Assembly (NCBI GenBank): GCA_035610835.1
Contig: CM069442.1
Span: forward strand, 1,909,353 to 1,973,352
DNA from: Ophiura sarsii
Lineage: Eukaryota; Echinodermata; Ophiuroidea; Amphilepidida; Ophiuridae
Reading direction: 5' to 3'
DNA length: 64,000 nucleotides
Part shown: positions 42,963 through 54,000 of the stretch, one piece after another
Numbering within the stretch: the first letter of the stretch is position 1
Layout: each line of letters begins with the position of its first letter
Program-made: the position numbers and the translations under genes
The notes under the pieces: model-generated
Databases searched by the model: none
The model's input: the letters and a program-made list of their open reading frames with translations, nothing else
What the model was told of the DNA's origin: nothing

Positions 42963-43172
42963 CCCTTTCCTGTGAGGTGTGTTAGTTAGTTAGTTAGTTA
43001 ACCAACAATAGCTAAATCATAATACAACTACCAATTGCAAATTATGATTCACAGGGATTGCAGCAATGGCATGTTGTCCCGTCGTGGATGCAGTCAGCCC
43101 GTACAAAGCGCGTAACAGAAACAACTCTACTCTGTTTAGTTTATTCAAACTCTTCAAATTGGGCGGGAAACT
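42963..43172 (-). promoter_or_regulatory. Promoter/5'UTR block of aGPCR-minus, mirrored in aGPCR-plus
   Basis: Read on the minus strand it holds, in order, TTTCCCGCCC (43170-43161, E2F-like), GGGCTGACTGC (43100-43090), TGTGAATCATAATTTGCA (43053-43036), ATTGTTGGTTAAC and CACCTCACAGGAAA (near 42966). The same blocks in the same order occur upstream of the plus-strand paralogue. No TATA box is seen here: the plus-copy TATA position reads ctttgtac. Confidence 0.6.
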
Positions 43173-43759
43173 GTGAAAGAAAATGTGCGTTGAAATGATA
43201 AGGTCATGGGTATATTTTCCTGTATGATCTATAACAATGCATTTGTTATTGGTATTGGTGTGTAACTACCAAATATAATACATTATATTAAAACGCCCGA
43301 CCTTGACGTCACTAGACTTTTGTGCGTAATATGTCCCTATTGTAAATTAACGGACCGTAAACTTGCCTGAAGCGTCGATTGAACCACAAACGCTTTTGCC
43401 TTTCTTTAAAATTAATTTTCGGGTCACCGTAGCGAAAACAAACACAGTTACTGCTTGAAAAGGTTATAAAATACGTTGCAAGGTAGTTTTCAAAACGCTG
43501 ATGAATCCGGCATTAACAGGCTTCACATTAAAAAAATAAACATCTAAACCTACACATATAGGCCTAACATAGTGGTTTTTTAGTGTTTTTTTGTTTTTCG
43601 TTTTAAGTTACAGGAACTCCAAATAACTTAATGTCAATTATAATAATAGTAGTTCACTACGACAAGGATAGGCCATAGGATATAAAGTGTAGCTTTTCAT
43701 ATAATATCATTATTAGAGCTGTCTCTGTACCGTGATATTTTCTGTATGCCGACTGACAT

Positions 43760-44055
43760 TGTTCAATAACTTGTATATGAACAATGTACAATGTTCATAC
43801 AAGTTATTAGAAGTAGAAGACAAGTGTTCTGCAAAACTTTTTCAACAATTTAGAGATGAATTGCAGATTTGACACAGGCCGAAAGTTCTTCACATTTTCA
43901 GCATCCAAGGAGGGTTTTTTTTTAGCAGAGGAGAAACAAGAGCGTTTTTAAATTTATTAGGAAATGTTGCATTCCATGAGAAAGATTCACATTGTTAGTG
44001 ATAGGCGGTACAAAGATATCAATAAGATAGGATACAGTGTGCACGATGGTATTAT
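43760..44055 (-). mobile_element. LINE reverse transcriptase N-terminal relic
   Basis: Minus-strand patches FPNKFKNALVSPLLKK and FRPVSNLQFISKLLKKF match the start of the reverse transcriptase palm in CR1/L2-like LINEs. Short and frameshifted. A 55-bp palindrome (aacttgtat..acaagtt) lies at 43758-43812. Confidence 0.65.
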
Positions 44056-44306
44056 GTCGACGAGACTACGCATACATTAGCGGTAAACCTGTTAAGCAAA
44101 GAGAAAACATTGGTGGTTTTTATTTTACTGAGGGGGCGTTACGAATTCAGTTCTATATATTTCATTCATTACTCAACATATATGTTATTCTTTGTCTTGT
44201 GGTTAATAGAAATGCGGTATGGTCTAGTATACGACATGTTTTACATTCCAGTGGACTTCTAGTTGAATGAACTTGATCCTACATTAGTGCGGGAGGAATT
44301 TGTTCC

Positions 44307-44521
44307 TTAACCCCCTGAGAACTACCAGCCGATTGGTCAGAAAGATGGATATATCATTTATTGCACCAATCAGAGACACTGTTAAAATAATTGTATCCCT
44401 GATAAAGATCGGGGTGAAATAGTTAAAAAGCTGTATCGTAATTGGTTATTCAAATGAGTATATATTGTAATTAACCAATCAGAAGCGCTGTTAGATAGAC
44501 AGGTAGTGCTCAGGGGGTTAA
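44307..44521. mobile_element. 215-bp TTAA-flanked MITE, copy 2
   Basis: TTAACCCCCTGAGAACTACC ... GTGCTCAGGGGGTTAA; reverse orientation relative to 28306-28520 and of equal length. Confidence 0.82.
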
Positions 44522-45042
44522 TGGCTCAAATATAAATTGTTAAACATATTAGATTATTGAAAATGCTATGTTAATAATAATAAGTACCAAATGTTAAGCT
44601 TTGAAGGCCACGATAGGACAACACCACAAACCAATTAAGCTTACCCGATAAAGTTGAAACACTTTATTGAATTTTGTGTTAAGTGATAATTTGAATGTGT
44701 TTTTGCCAGCACTTGTAAATTTCTTCGTAGGTTTGATATTATATAATTGTTGAAAAAAACAAAAATTATTTAGTGTGCAATACGTCTGCAATCACACTCG
44801 TCTCAATTTGTCGTATCGTCAGCCTGCTACGATAATTGCCCAACTCACTTTTCAACGAAATTGAGCGTTTTGCCTTAATAATTTCTTTATTATAAATGCA
44901 CCTGCTGTGATAATGCCTAAGTGATTGACCAATCAAAAGTGTTGTTAAATGCAAAATTAAAATGTGAGTTATGCAGTTTGTATATAGTAATGGCGTACAA
45001 TTAAAAGGGGTCATATTAACTCATATTTATTAGACATTCTTA

Positions 45043-45387
45043 AACAGCTAAGAGAGTTTAAGCAATTCCATTGGTTCTCAGAGAAATCGGCGACATTTAG
45101 ATGAGACAATTGAACACGGGAAGGTGGGGCTTACTTTTTAACAGTGCGTCCGACATTCACAATGCGTGGTTTGCTTCATAACGCGCAGTGCGTCTTTAGC
45201 GCCTTTCCTGCGCTTATGCCGGCGCCGCGATGCTTACGCATGGTGTACTCATCGCATGGGATTGGGTGGAATGTGTGTGGGTTATTCGATCCTAGCAGGG
45301 GTAAAAGTTGTCAAATGTGGACAATAAAATTTACTTATTTCTTTGATAAATGTCTGAAGTATGATTGTTTAAGAATGAGAATAAAGA
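45043..45387. repeat. ~345-bp dispersed repeat, copy 1
   Basis: Shares with 46608-46965 the segments cagagaaatcggcgacattt, agatgagacaattgaac, catgggattgg and aaagttgtcaaatgtggaca. Direct orientation. Each has a GC-rich centre (about 45150-45260). Confidence 0.8.
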
Positions 45388-46434
45388 TGTATTCCCTAAA
45401 TATAGACCTACAGCGTGTCCAAAAAAAAACTGGGTCCTAAAACTGCAGAGCTTATAACTTGAAAAGTAGGACTCCGAAACGTAGCTGCTTTGTACTCGTA
45501 TGTAAAGATATAAAGGTAAATATATCTGACCTTAATAGATGAAATTAAGAGACCAATCGAATGGCAACTTTCTGAAATACAAAGAATAAAGTAAAAGGCA
45601 AAACTTTGATGAAGTCAGTAACGACGCGAAAAATACAATGCATGGACGGTTCATGGCCAACATCGAAAAACTAACGGATTCTAACCATGCTGTATTCAAA
45701 GCTTTGTACATATTTCACAAACCATACATCCGATTGGTCTCATATAATTACACCAATTAATGTCAGATGTATGTACTTTCATATCCACAAATATTAAGCA
45801 GCCCTTCTTATACATAACCAGAATATGAACTTAGATCGATGTCGCAATTAATTTAAACTCTAGAGGGCGGCATTCCTTGTTGGTGTTCCTACCCTGGTTC
45901 CTATCAAGAAATATATTAACGCTTAATGTCTTGCTGTGACCAATACCACAATACAGCACCAGAACGTTTGACGGATGGAAAGGCAAAACAATAAAACCGA
46001 ATACTAAAATTGAGATTAAGTCTTATAGTGTTTTTCAAAGACACATGCTTGACTGAATAGGCCCTAGTCCAAGAATGGGGCAGCAACTGCACCGAATAGT
46101 ACGGTCTCATAACCAACAATACTTAGCTTATTAGGTACCGCTTTTTAGAGACACTCTGACAGCTTGTAGGGTGACAGTGATCTTCAAAAACATCAAAACG
46201 TCCATACCCCTTTCTCACGATCAAATTCCTACCAGATTTGTCAGAACCATAGGGTCTGGGGTGTTTTAAGAACATAATACAGCTTCACCCTATACACGCC
46301 TAGCCTGAATTTGGGAGAGACAAGGCCTAAGGGCCCTAGAGCGAAAAATGCATCATTCGGTGATCATGAAATAGGAGGTAGGGATTTGTTTGCTTTCACT
46401 TGAGATTTGAGAAAACGGCATAAAGAGGAAAAGG

Positions 46435-47342
46435 TGTACTTCAGGTCCCAGATACTGGTATACCAGTATCGTTCAATACTGGAACATAAACGTTGACAGT
46501 ATCGGACGATACTGGAACACTTAAAATGTGTTTCAATATCGGACGATACTGCTACAAACAAATAACCAGTATCGACCGATACTAGAACAGCTAAATGTAC
46601 CATTCTGAAACAGCTAAGAAAGTGTAAGCATCTCATTGGTGCTCAGAGAAATCGGCGACATTTAGATGAGACAATTGAACATGGGGAGGTGGGGCTTACG
46701 TTTTAACAGTGCGTCCGACCTTCACAATGCGTGGTTTGCTCCATAACGCGCACTTCTACAGTGCGTCTTTGGCGCCTTTCCTGTGTTTAAGTCGGCACCG
46801 CGACGCTTACGCATAGTGTACTCGTCGCATGGGATTGGATGGAATGTTTGTGGGTTTATATTCGATCCTATAGCAGGGGTAAAAGTTGTCAAATGTGGAC
46901 AATAAAATGTTCCTTTTTCTTTGATAAATGTCTTAAGTATGATTGTTAAAGAATGAGAATAACGGTATTGTTTTTAGACCGTACCCGTGTTATGTTGTCT
47001 GACATAAATGCGTTCGGTAGTATTATTTGTTATTGCGTAGAACAACTCCGCCTGCGGCTAAAATAATACTATCGTCCGCATTTATGTCAGACAATATAAC
47101 ATGGGTACGGTCTAAAAACAATACCTTTATTCTCTAAGTATCGGTCGATACTGATATATATATATAATTTTGTTCCAGTATCGGGCAATAATAATGGAAT
47201 ATTTTATGTGTGCCTGTATCGAGTGATGCTAGAGTACTGACTTTGTACCAGTATCGCACGATACTGGGTGTTCAATTATTGGACGATACTATATCTACAT
47301 GTAGTCCATTCCAGTATCTGGACCTAAAGTACATTTTTTTTA
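46435..47342. mobile_element. Composite repeat bounded by GTATCG palindromes
   Basis: Left end gtgtacttcaggtcccagat; right end agtatctggacctaaagtac. Palindromic gtatcg units flank copy 2 of the 345-bp repeat (46608-46965) and a hairpin at 46954-47134. Lies just upstream of the aGPCR-plus promoter. Confidence 0.65.
46954..47134. repeat. Hairpin foldback nested in the composite repeat
   Basis: ggtattgtttttagaccgta ... gtctgacataaatgcg is mirrored by cgcatttatgtcagac ... tacggtctaaaaacaatacc, with arms of about 80 bp. Confidence 0.8.
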
Positions 47343-47530
47343 AATGAACAAACAGCGTACAGGTAAGCAACGGGCTATCCCACGGATGTACTTTGGAGAG
47401 CTGTTAAAAGTATTTTGGAGAGCTGTTAAAAGTATTGTATTCATTATACATAATACGTATTGTTAGCAACTGTCACACACTTGAAATAGTTTCCCTTGAC
47501 CTCGGCATTTAGACGATCGTTTCCTTTTTG

Positions 47531-47760
47531 AGTTTCCCGCCCTCATGCTCGAATTAACAATAGGCCAGTGGATTTTAATACGTGCTATATATAAAGGGCT
47601 GACTGCTATTACAACAGGACATCATGCCGATAATTGCAATCGCTGTGAATCATAATTTGCAGTTATATAGTAGTGTTGTAGTGATGCGGCAATTGTTGGT
47701 TATCAACAACACCTCACAGGAAACGGGTGGGTCGCCGAACTTTGAAGGAGGAGGAGGAGG
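47531..47760 (+). promoter_or_regulatory. Promoter/5'UTR block of aGPCR-plus
   Basis: Contains the E2F-like TTTCCCGCCC (47533-47542), a TATA box at 47586-47595, GGGCTGACTGC (47596-47606), TGTGAATCATAATTTGCA (47644-47661), ATTGTTGGTTA and CACCTCACAGGAAA. It ends in a (GGA)n tract. Transcription probably starts near 47615-47620, giving a 5'UTR of about 310 bases with a short upstream ORF at 47767-47802. Confidence 0.65.
47586..47595 (+). promoter_or_regulatory. TATA box of aGPCR-plus
   Basis: TATATATAAA, well placed 20-30 bases before the conserved GGGCTGACTGC/start region and about 340 bases before the ATG at 47930. Confidence 0.6.
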
Positions 47761-47929
47761 ACTCACATGGAACGATATGTGGAAATAGGACATATCCATT
47801 AGTACAAGTAATCAGCAACTGGACTACACATACAAAATCTAAATTAACTTCAAATGCAAAGATTTTTTCAACATTTGGAATAACTGGACCAATAACCATA
47901 ACATCATGGTGGGGTATTTACGCGTCACA

Positions 47930-48020
47930 ATGAAACGAAAAATGGAATGCATCACGTTGGCGTTGCTGATAACCGTTCTTTTAACAACTGAAGTCACCAA
48001 CGGACGGGCGCAGAGTTTTG
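47930..48020 (+). CDS. aGPCR-plus exon 1: start and signal peptide
   Basis: Encodes MKRKMECITLALLITVLLTT and EVTNGRAQSF; a typical n-region plus hydrophobic core. I prefer ATG 47930 to the in-frame 47906 because it gives a compact signal peptide. Donor gtaagaaat, phase 1. Confidence 0.8.
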
Positions 48021-51000
48021 GTAAGAAATATGTCAATTTTCTTAAAATTCACGGCATTCAACGGCTTCCAATCAGTAGGCCTAATTGTCGTTTGGATCTA
48101 TTAAAGGTATATGTTCTGACTGATTTTCAACTTTATGGTGTGTTTTTATTTTACATGAAAGGTCAACCTTAAAATTGTCGCATTCCTAAGTTTGAGTTGC
48201 ATAACTCCAATGGTTCTTATTTAAGAAGCACAATGTCACAAGAAATTTACCCATTGAGTAGTACACAAACTGGCGGTGGTAACCATATCTGGCAGTAATT
48301 CACCACATTTTAGCCATTTCTAAATGGAACATTTCTGGCTAAGATTTTACTAACATAATGAGACAAATATGGGGTTTCTTCTGATCTCAAAATATGTGAA
48401 AAATAAATTATAGCCCAAAAGTGATCAGAACATACACCTTTAATTTGTGCAGGTAATTTGTTAATACATATAATTACCAATAGTAATTTCATATCAAACG
48501 TGTTTAAAACTCTTTGGTCAATGCACATCATTAAACGACTCCACGGAATGCCCTTATTTTTTCGAATCTCTAATTAACATTGCCTTTCATAGAGAACAAA
48601 TCATTTAAAAAATCACGTAAACAATTAATACAATTACTTTACTCAGGAATCGTGTGTTTGAAATATGGACGTGGGTTGACATATATTGCAAGAGAAAGTT
48701 CGTCTGCACTTCTTTTCAAGTTGGTGAATTTAGGCCTAAACTAACCTTGACTTTTCCTTTTTCACTATGGTAACCAAATGCAAGCAAACGGAAGGATATG
48801 AGTTACAATTACCGATTTCTACTTTGTGCTGGTGAATGCTGTATCATATACATACGCGTATAGGCCTACATACAGTGCTCAACAAAAGAAAGTCATACAC
48901 TTTGTTAGGTCCTTAAAGTAACTTTCGATTATTGTTTTACCAAACAGGCTAGATAGACTTTGGATGAACTTTTGGTACATTTTGATACCAAATATACACC
49001 TAACAACAAAGATAACCCATGATTAGCACCATTTATAGAAAACAAGCACATGCCTTATCAGTCCCGTGTTGATCGCTGCGCATTTCCCTTAATGCGCGGG
49101 NNNNNNNNNNNNNNNNNNNNNNNNNNNNNNNNNNNNNNNNNNNNNNNNNNNNNNNNNNNNNNNNNNNNNNNNNNNNNNNNNNNNNNNNNNNNNNNNNNNN
49201 GACATCGGATTTAATAAAGAACTTGGGGGGGGGGGGGGGGGGGGGGGGGGGTGGCGTTAATATTCTAAACCTAGATCCTAACATATCCAGACATGAAATG
49301 ACATAATAAAGCAATAGTGATTTACTCAAGATCCCATCCACAAAATTTGCGCTAAAATGATTATGCCCAAAAACTTAATATGCACAAATTAAGTGTTTAT
49401 TTTATTGTTTTTATTTTATGTTAGTCCTGAGCTTTACCAGTGGTTCGGCGGCACAAAGCAGTGATGGTACAAAGGGCTCCGACGTGTTGATTCCATCAAA
49501 AGCCATCGACAGCAATGCTAGGACGTGTTCCCGTACACGTAAGTAAACGGATTTAAAATAAAGGCCTATTAAAGATACCAGGTATTATTGTATCAGATGT
49601 TTTGTTTTTTTCATGTGAAAACAAAACAAAACATGATGCAATTATTTGTCAAAAAATATGTTACCTCCCTTTACAACTGGGCCGCATAGATAATGTTAAC
49701 ATTGACAATAGCTCGTTCTGAGCATGCCATTTGCTACACTAACATGTTGGGAGGGCGATGTGGCAGGGAGGCGAAGTTTATGGGCGGCGATGTTTATTAT
49801 GGAGGCCAAGTTTACGGGAGGCGAAGTGTCCCCTTTCCCCCTCGCTGATAAACGAGGAAATCCTGCCGTTATGGTAAGCGGTGTGTCTTAGTGTTAAGGA
49901 GTTGGGTGGAAATCTTAAATGACGTGTTGATGATTTTTAGTATAATTTGACGTCTAAATTCATGATATTAATATTGATCACCACATTTAAAAATGACCGG
50001 TATTCAAGATTTTAAACCATAATATCTCTGCCTGGAATAGACAGTCATAGAGTTGTGATATAAGTAGCCACGCCCTTAAAGGGACACAATGTCATGTTGA
50101 TTTTTTTTTAAATTTTAATTAATTTACTTCAGAATTCAAGATGAACATTAAAAATTGCCATTATTAGTGTTTCTCAGAAAAACCCAGCAAAACTTGAATT
50201 AGACAATGTTTTAAATATGTTGGAATACCACCCTTAACCATGTAAAATGCTGATTGCGGCTCTACCAGCATTTTTGAATCGACGTTTTGTTGTACAAAGA
50301 GGGCTGATTTTTCATAATCCTTATAGGTGTAAGTTCATACATGTAATACAATTGTAAAAATTTACAAATCCCAGTTTTTATCATATATTTTTGTAATTGA
50401 GGGCGCTGCCTCCACCACATCTCTTAATGCCCCTTTAAATGGGCAAAGAATCCATTTGAACAATCTAGAAACATGCACTATTATTTAATATCATTTTCAT
50501 AGTATATGGCTACGGTATCTTGTTATAATGGCGCCAAGTTATCCCAATATTGCCACAGCCTTTCTGTCAAACGATCTTACCGCCACATATCCGCTCTTGC
50601 CAGCAAGATCCTTTGAGATCTTAACTCTATTTCATCTGTTACCAAAATGAAAAGGTATAAGCTAGTTCACCCTGGGTAGACTAGTCAAAGTTGACCTAGG
50701 CCTTTGCAAAAGACTCAAGTGACAGTCTTTTGGAATAATGTTCTATTCAGCGCCAAATTTAATAGTAGGCCAGCGGCAGCTTACTTTAAGTGCTCTTTTC
50801 AGAGCCACCAACCCTGTTCAGGTGAGAAGGGGCAGTCGGCCACCTGAACGGTTTTTTTCTCACGTATGAAAGGGGACACCCATTTTTAAATCAACGTAAC
50901 CGTTAAACGCTCTTTTTAGAGCCACCAATTTCGTGAGTACGAAAGGGGCAATCGATTCTAAAATCATCGGGCATGGGACAACCTGAAATGATAACACATA

Positions 51001-54000
51001 GAGAAGTGGCAGTATCTTTGTTTTGCGTATAATACTTTGGTCCTGAAGAAGAGGAAGCTAATCCTGACGAAATCTTGACAGTTTTAAACTTGTCCAGCGG
51101 CGAACCTGTGCTATATGTAGGCCAGGCCTGTTATGTATATCTGTAATAGCCTATCACATAATTCGTTTACAATTTCGGAAAATAGACCGTTATTGATTGC
51201 CTTATTTGAAATACCCTCTACTTGTAAACAATAACTCCTTATATTGATTATTATTTTACAGAGGAGGAAAATGATCCTTGGTGGAGAGCTGAACTAGGGA
51301 ACGAATTCGAAGTCCTAAAAGTTATCATTACTAACGACAGATTAGCTAGTCAAGGTAAGGTGAAATCAGCGTCATTGGAAATCTTCGTGGAAGTGGATTG
51401 TAATACAGGAATATTGATAAAAACGTTTCAGTACAATCCGCAAAACCTGACAAAATTAGAATAACACCAATTCGCGATGAGTCGATCGATTTTTAAAGTA
51501 ACTTTACTCATTACTGGTGACTGCTTTCTATGAACATCTACCAACATTACAACTTTTGTCAATAATACTTTCAGCTGCAAAACTTGAGGGCGCTGTGATT
51601 ACAATAGGATCATCCTTTAACGATCCCGCAATCGCCACTACATTAAGTCAATGTGGGACCGTGAGCCACGAACAAGCCAGCAATAGAAATACACCCATAG
51701 AGATCAATTGCGGATCGAATACTTATGGTAACTACGTGTATATCACAGTTCCCGGGGAACAAAAGACCCTTGGCTTATGTGAAGTAGAGTTACAAGGATT
51801 AGAGGGTAAGTTAAGATGGTTTGAAAACAATACAATAATCAGCAATACTATACGTCTTTCAAATATTAAAGAGACAGAGAAGCTGTTTGTGCCATGGAAC
51901 AATTGTGAATAAATAATCTATGGTTAATCCTTCTCTCGAGATTTTAGTGGCTTAACTGGTAAATGTGTGTTGTAAGGGGCAGTCTTCAGCAACAATTTCT
52001 TTATAAAAACATTGATCTGTTCCAAGTGGGGTTTCCACACCCACCTCACTATACATGATGCAAGCCGTCATCGTATACGACGATATTAAAAGGTCGAATG
52101 TCCTCGGAGCGTAATAAATGGAAATACACGTACCGATTGAAGGCATCGCGTATTGAGAGCTGATTTCTTGATATAAACATATACAAATATATATGTTTAC
52201 GTCGGTAGTTGCATTTTTGAAAGATCATTAACGTCACATGTTAACACTTTTCTATTTTTACCACGATCCCTATCACAACTCATGCTGTTCCAACCATAAT
52301 AACGACTGTTCCAACCACCACAACGCCGACTATTCCAACAACTACATCGATTGATCCAACCACAGCACCGATTATTCCAACAACAACATCGGCTGTTACA
52401 ACCACAACACCGTCTATTCCAACCACAACACCGACTTTTCCGACCACAACACCGACTGTTCCAATCACAACACCGACTATTCCAACCACAACACCGACTG
52501 TTCCAACCATAACACCGACTGTTCCAACCACAGCAACGACTGATCCGACCACAACACTAATTCTAACCACAACACCAATTGTTCCAACCACACCACCAAA
52601 TATTCCAACCACAACACCAGCCGTTACAACCACAACATCGACAATTCTAACCACAACACCAACTGTTCCAACCACAACAACGACTGTTCCAACCACAACA
52701 CCGACTGTTCCAACCACAATACCGACTGTTCCAACCACAACACCGACTGGTACAACCACAACACCGACTGTTCCAATCACAACACCGACTGTTCCAATCA
52801 CAACACCGACTGTTCCGACCACAACACCGACTATTCCAACCACAACACCGGCCGTTACAACCACAACGCCGACAATTCCAACCACAACCCCAACTGTTCC
52901 AACTACAACACCGACTGTTCCAACTACAACACCGACTGTTCCAACCACAACACCGACTGTTCCAACCACAACACCGACTGTTCCAACCACAACACCGACT
53001 GTTCCAACCACAACACCGACTGTTCGAACGATAACACCGAATGTTCTAACCACAACACCGAATGTTCCAACAACAACATCGACTATTCGAACTGCTAGAC
53101 CTACTGTTCAATCTGCAACACCAAAGGTTCCAATAACATCAATTTCTATTCCAACTACAAAAACGAATACAGTTTATTCCACCGATTATGAGATCACACC
53201 CGATGTTACGTCAGGTATAATGATCAGTGAATCAGCTTCCAAACCGATTGTCAATAGTTGTCCAATGGAAGTTACGGATGTAAATGGACTCATTCTTACG
53301 TGGTCACAAACTTTGCCGTCTGAAGAGGACGTTGGATCACTTGAAAAGTGTGCAGATTATTCATCCAAACGTAAGTTATAAATTCATTTGGTTTAACTTT
53401 ATCTATAATTTACTCGATGAGTCACCGTTGGTACCTTTTTCCAGCTCTTGAACTTAATCTAAAACTGCCCGTATAGTGTTCTTACCTGGGCTGAACTTTC
53501 ATCGGGAGAGCGGGGATGCTATAATTCTGTATACTGTTTTATTCATGAATCCGTGTCAATGATTTTGTAAACCAAGTATCATCTCGGGATCTTTAATCGG
53601 GAAAAAGTTAAAACCTTTTTTTATATATTTCGTTTTCTTAATTTCCTTAATTTTCAGCTGGCGAACCAAGGGGATTCCGTTTCTGTAGCCAAGTTGAAAA
53701 CGTTGCTCATTGGAATGCTGCAATCACAAATGAATGTTTTGAAGATGTCAAAAAGAACGGCAGAATTGAGCGACTTGCCATGGTATGACATTATTTATTT
53801 TATTATCGTGATACTAAAAAGTATAGATTTGAAGAAAGTTGTAATTAAACCAAAAGTTGAAATTCGATATTTATAAAATTATGTGTACTTTACGATGAGG
53901 TTTATTATAAATAATTATTCCAGTTGGAAAGAAAGGAGCTGAAAAGTAGTTTACATATGAAAATTGACTTTCCAATAAATAATTGTAAATAGCTTTAATA

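Larger units (their letters stand above)
42829..47529. other. Divergent intergenic region between the two receptors
   Basis: About 4.5 kb separates the two promoter blocks. Apart from the repeats listed (43760, 44307, 44817, 45043, 46435) no gene, RNA or conserved element was recognised. Confidence 0.6.

Noticed and set aside
47714..48036. Minus-strand ORFs over the aGPCR-plus promoter and exon 1
   Set aside because: Shadows of the 5'UTR and signal-peptide exon; no independent evidence.
52280..53053. 257-residue minus-strand Val/Gly frame
   Set aside because: Antisense of the plus-strand Thr/Pro array, which joins by splice sites and phase to the rest of the receptor.
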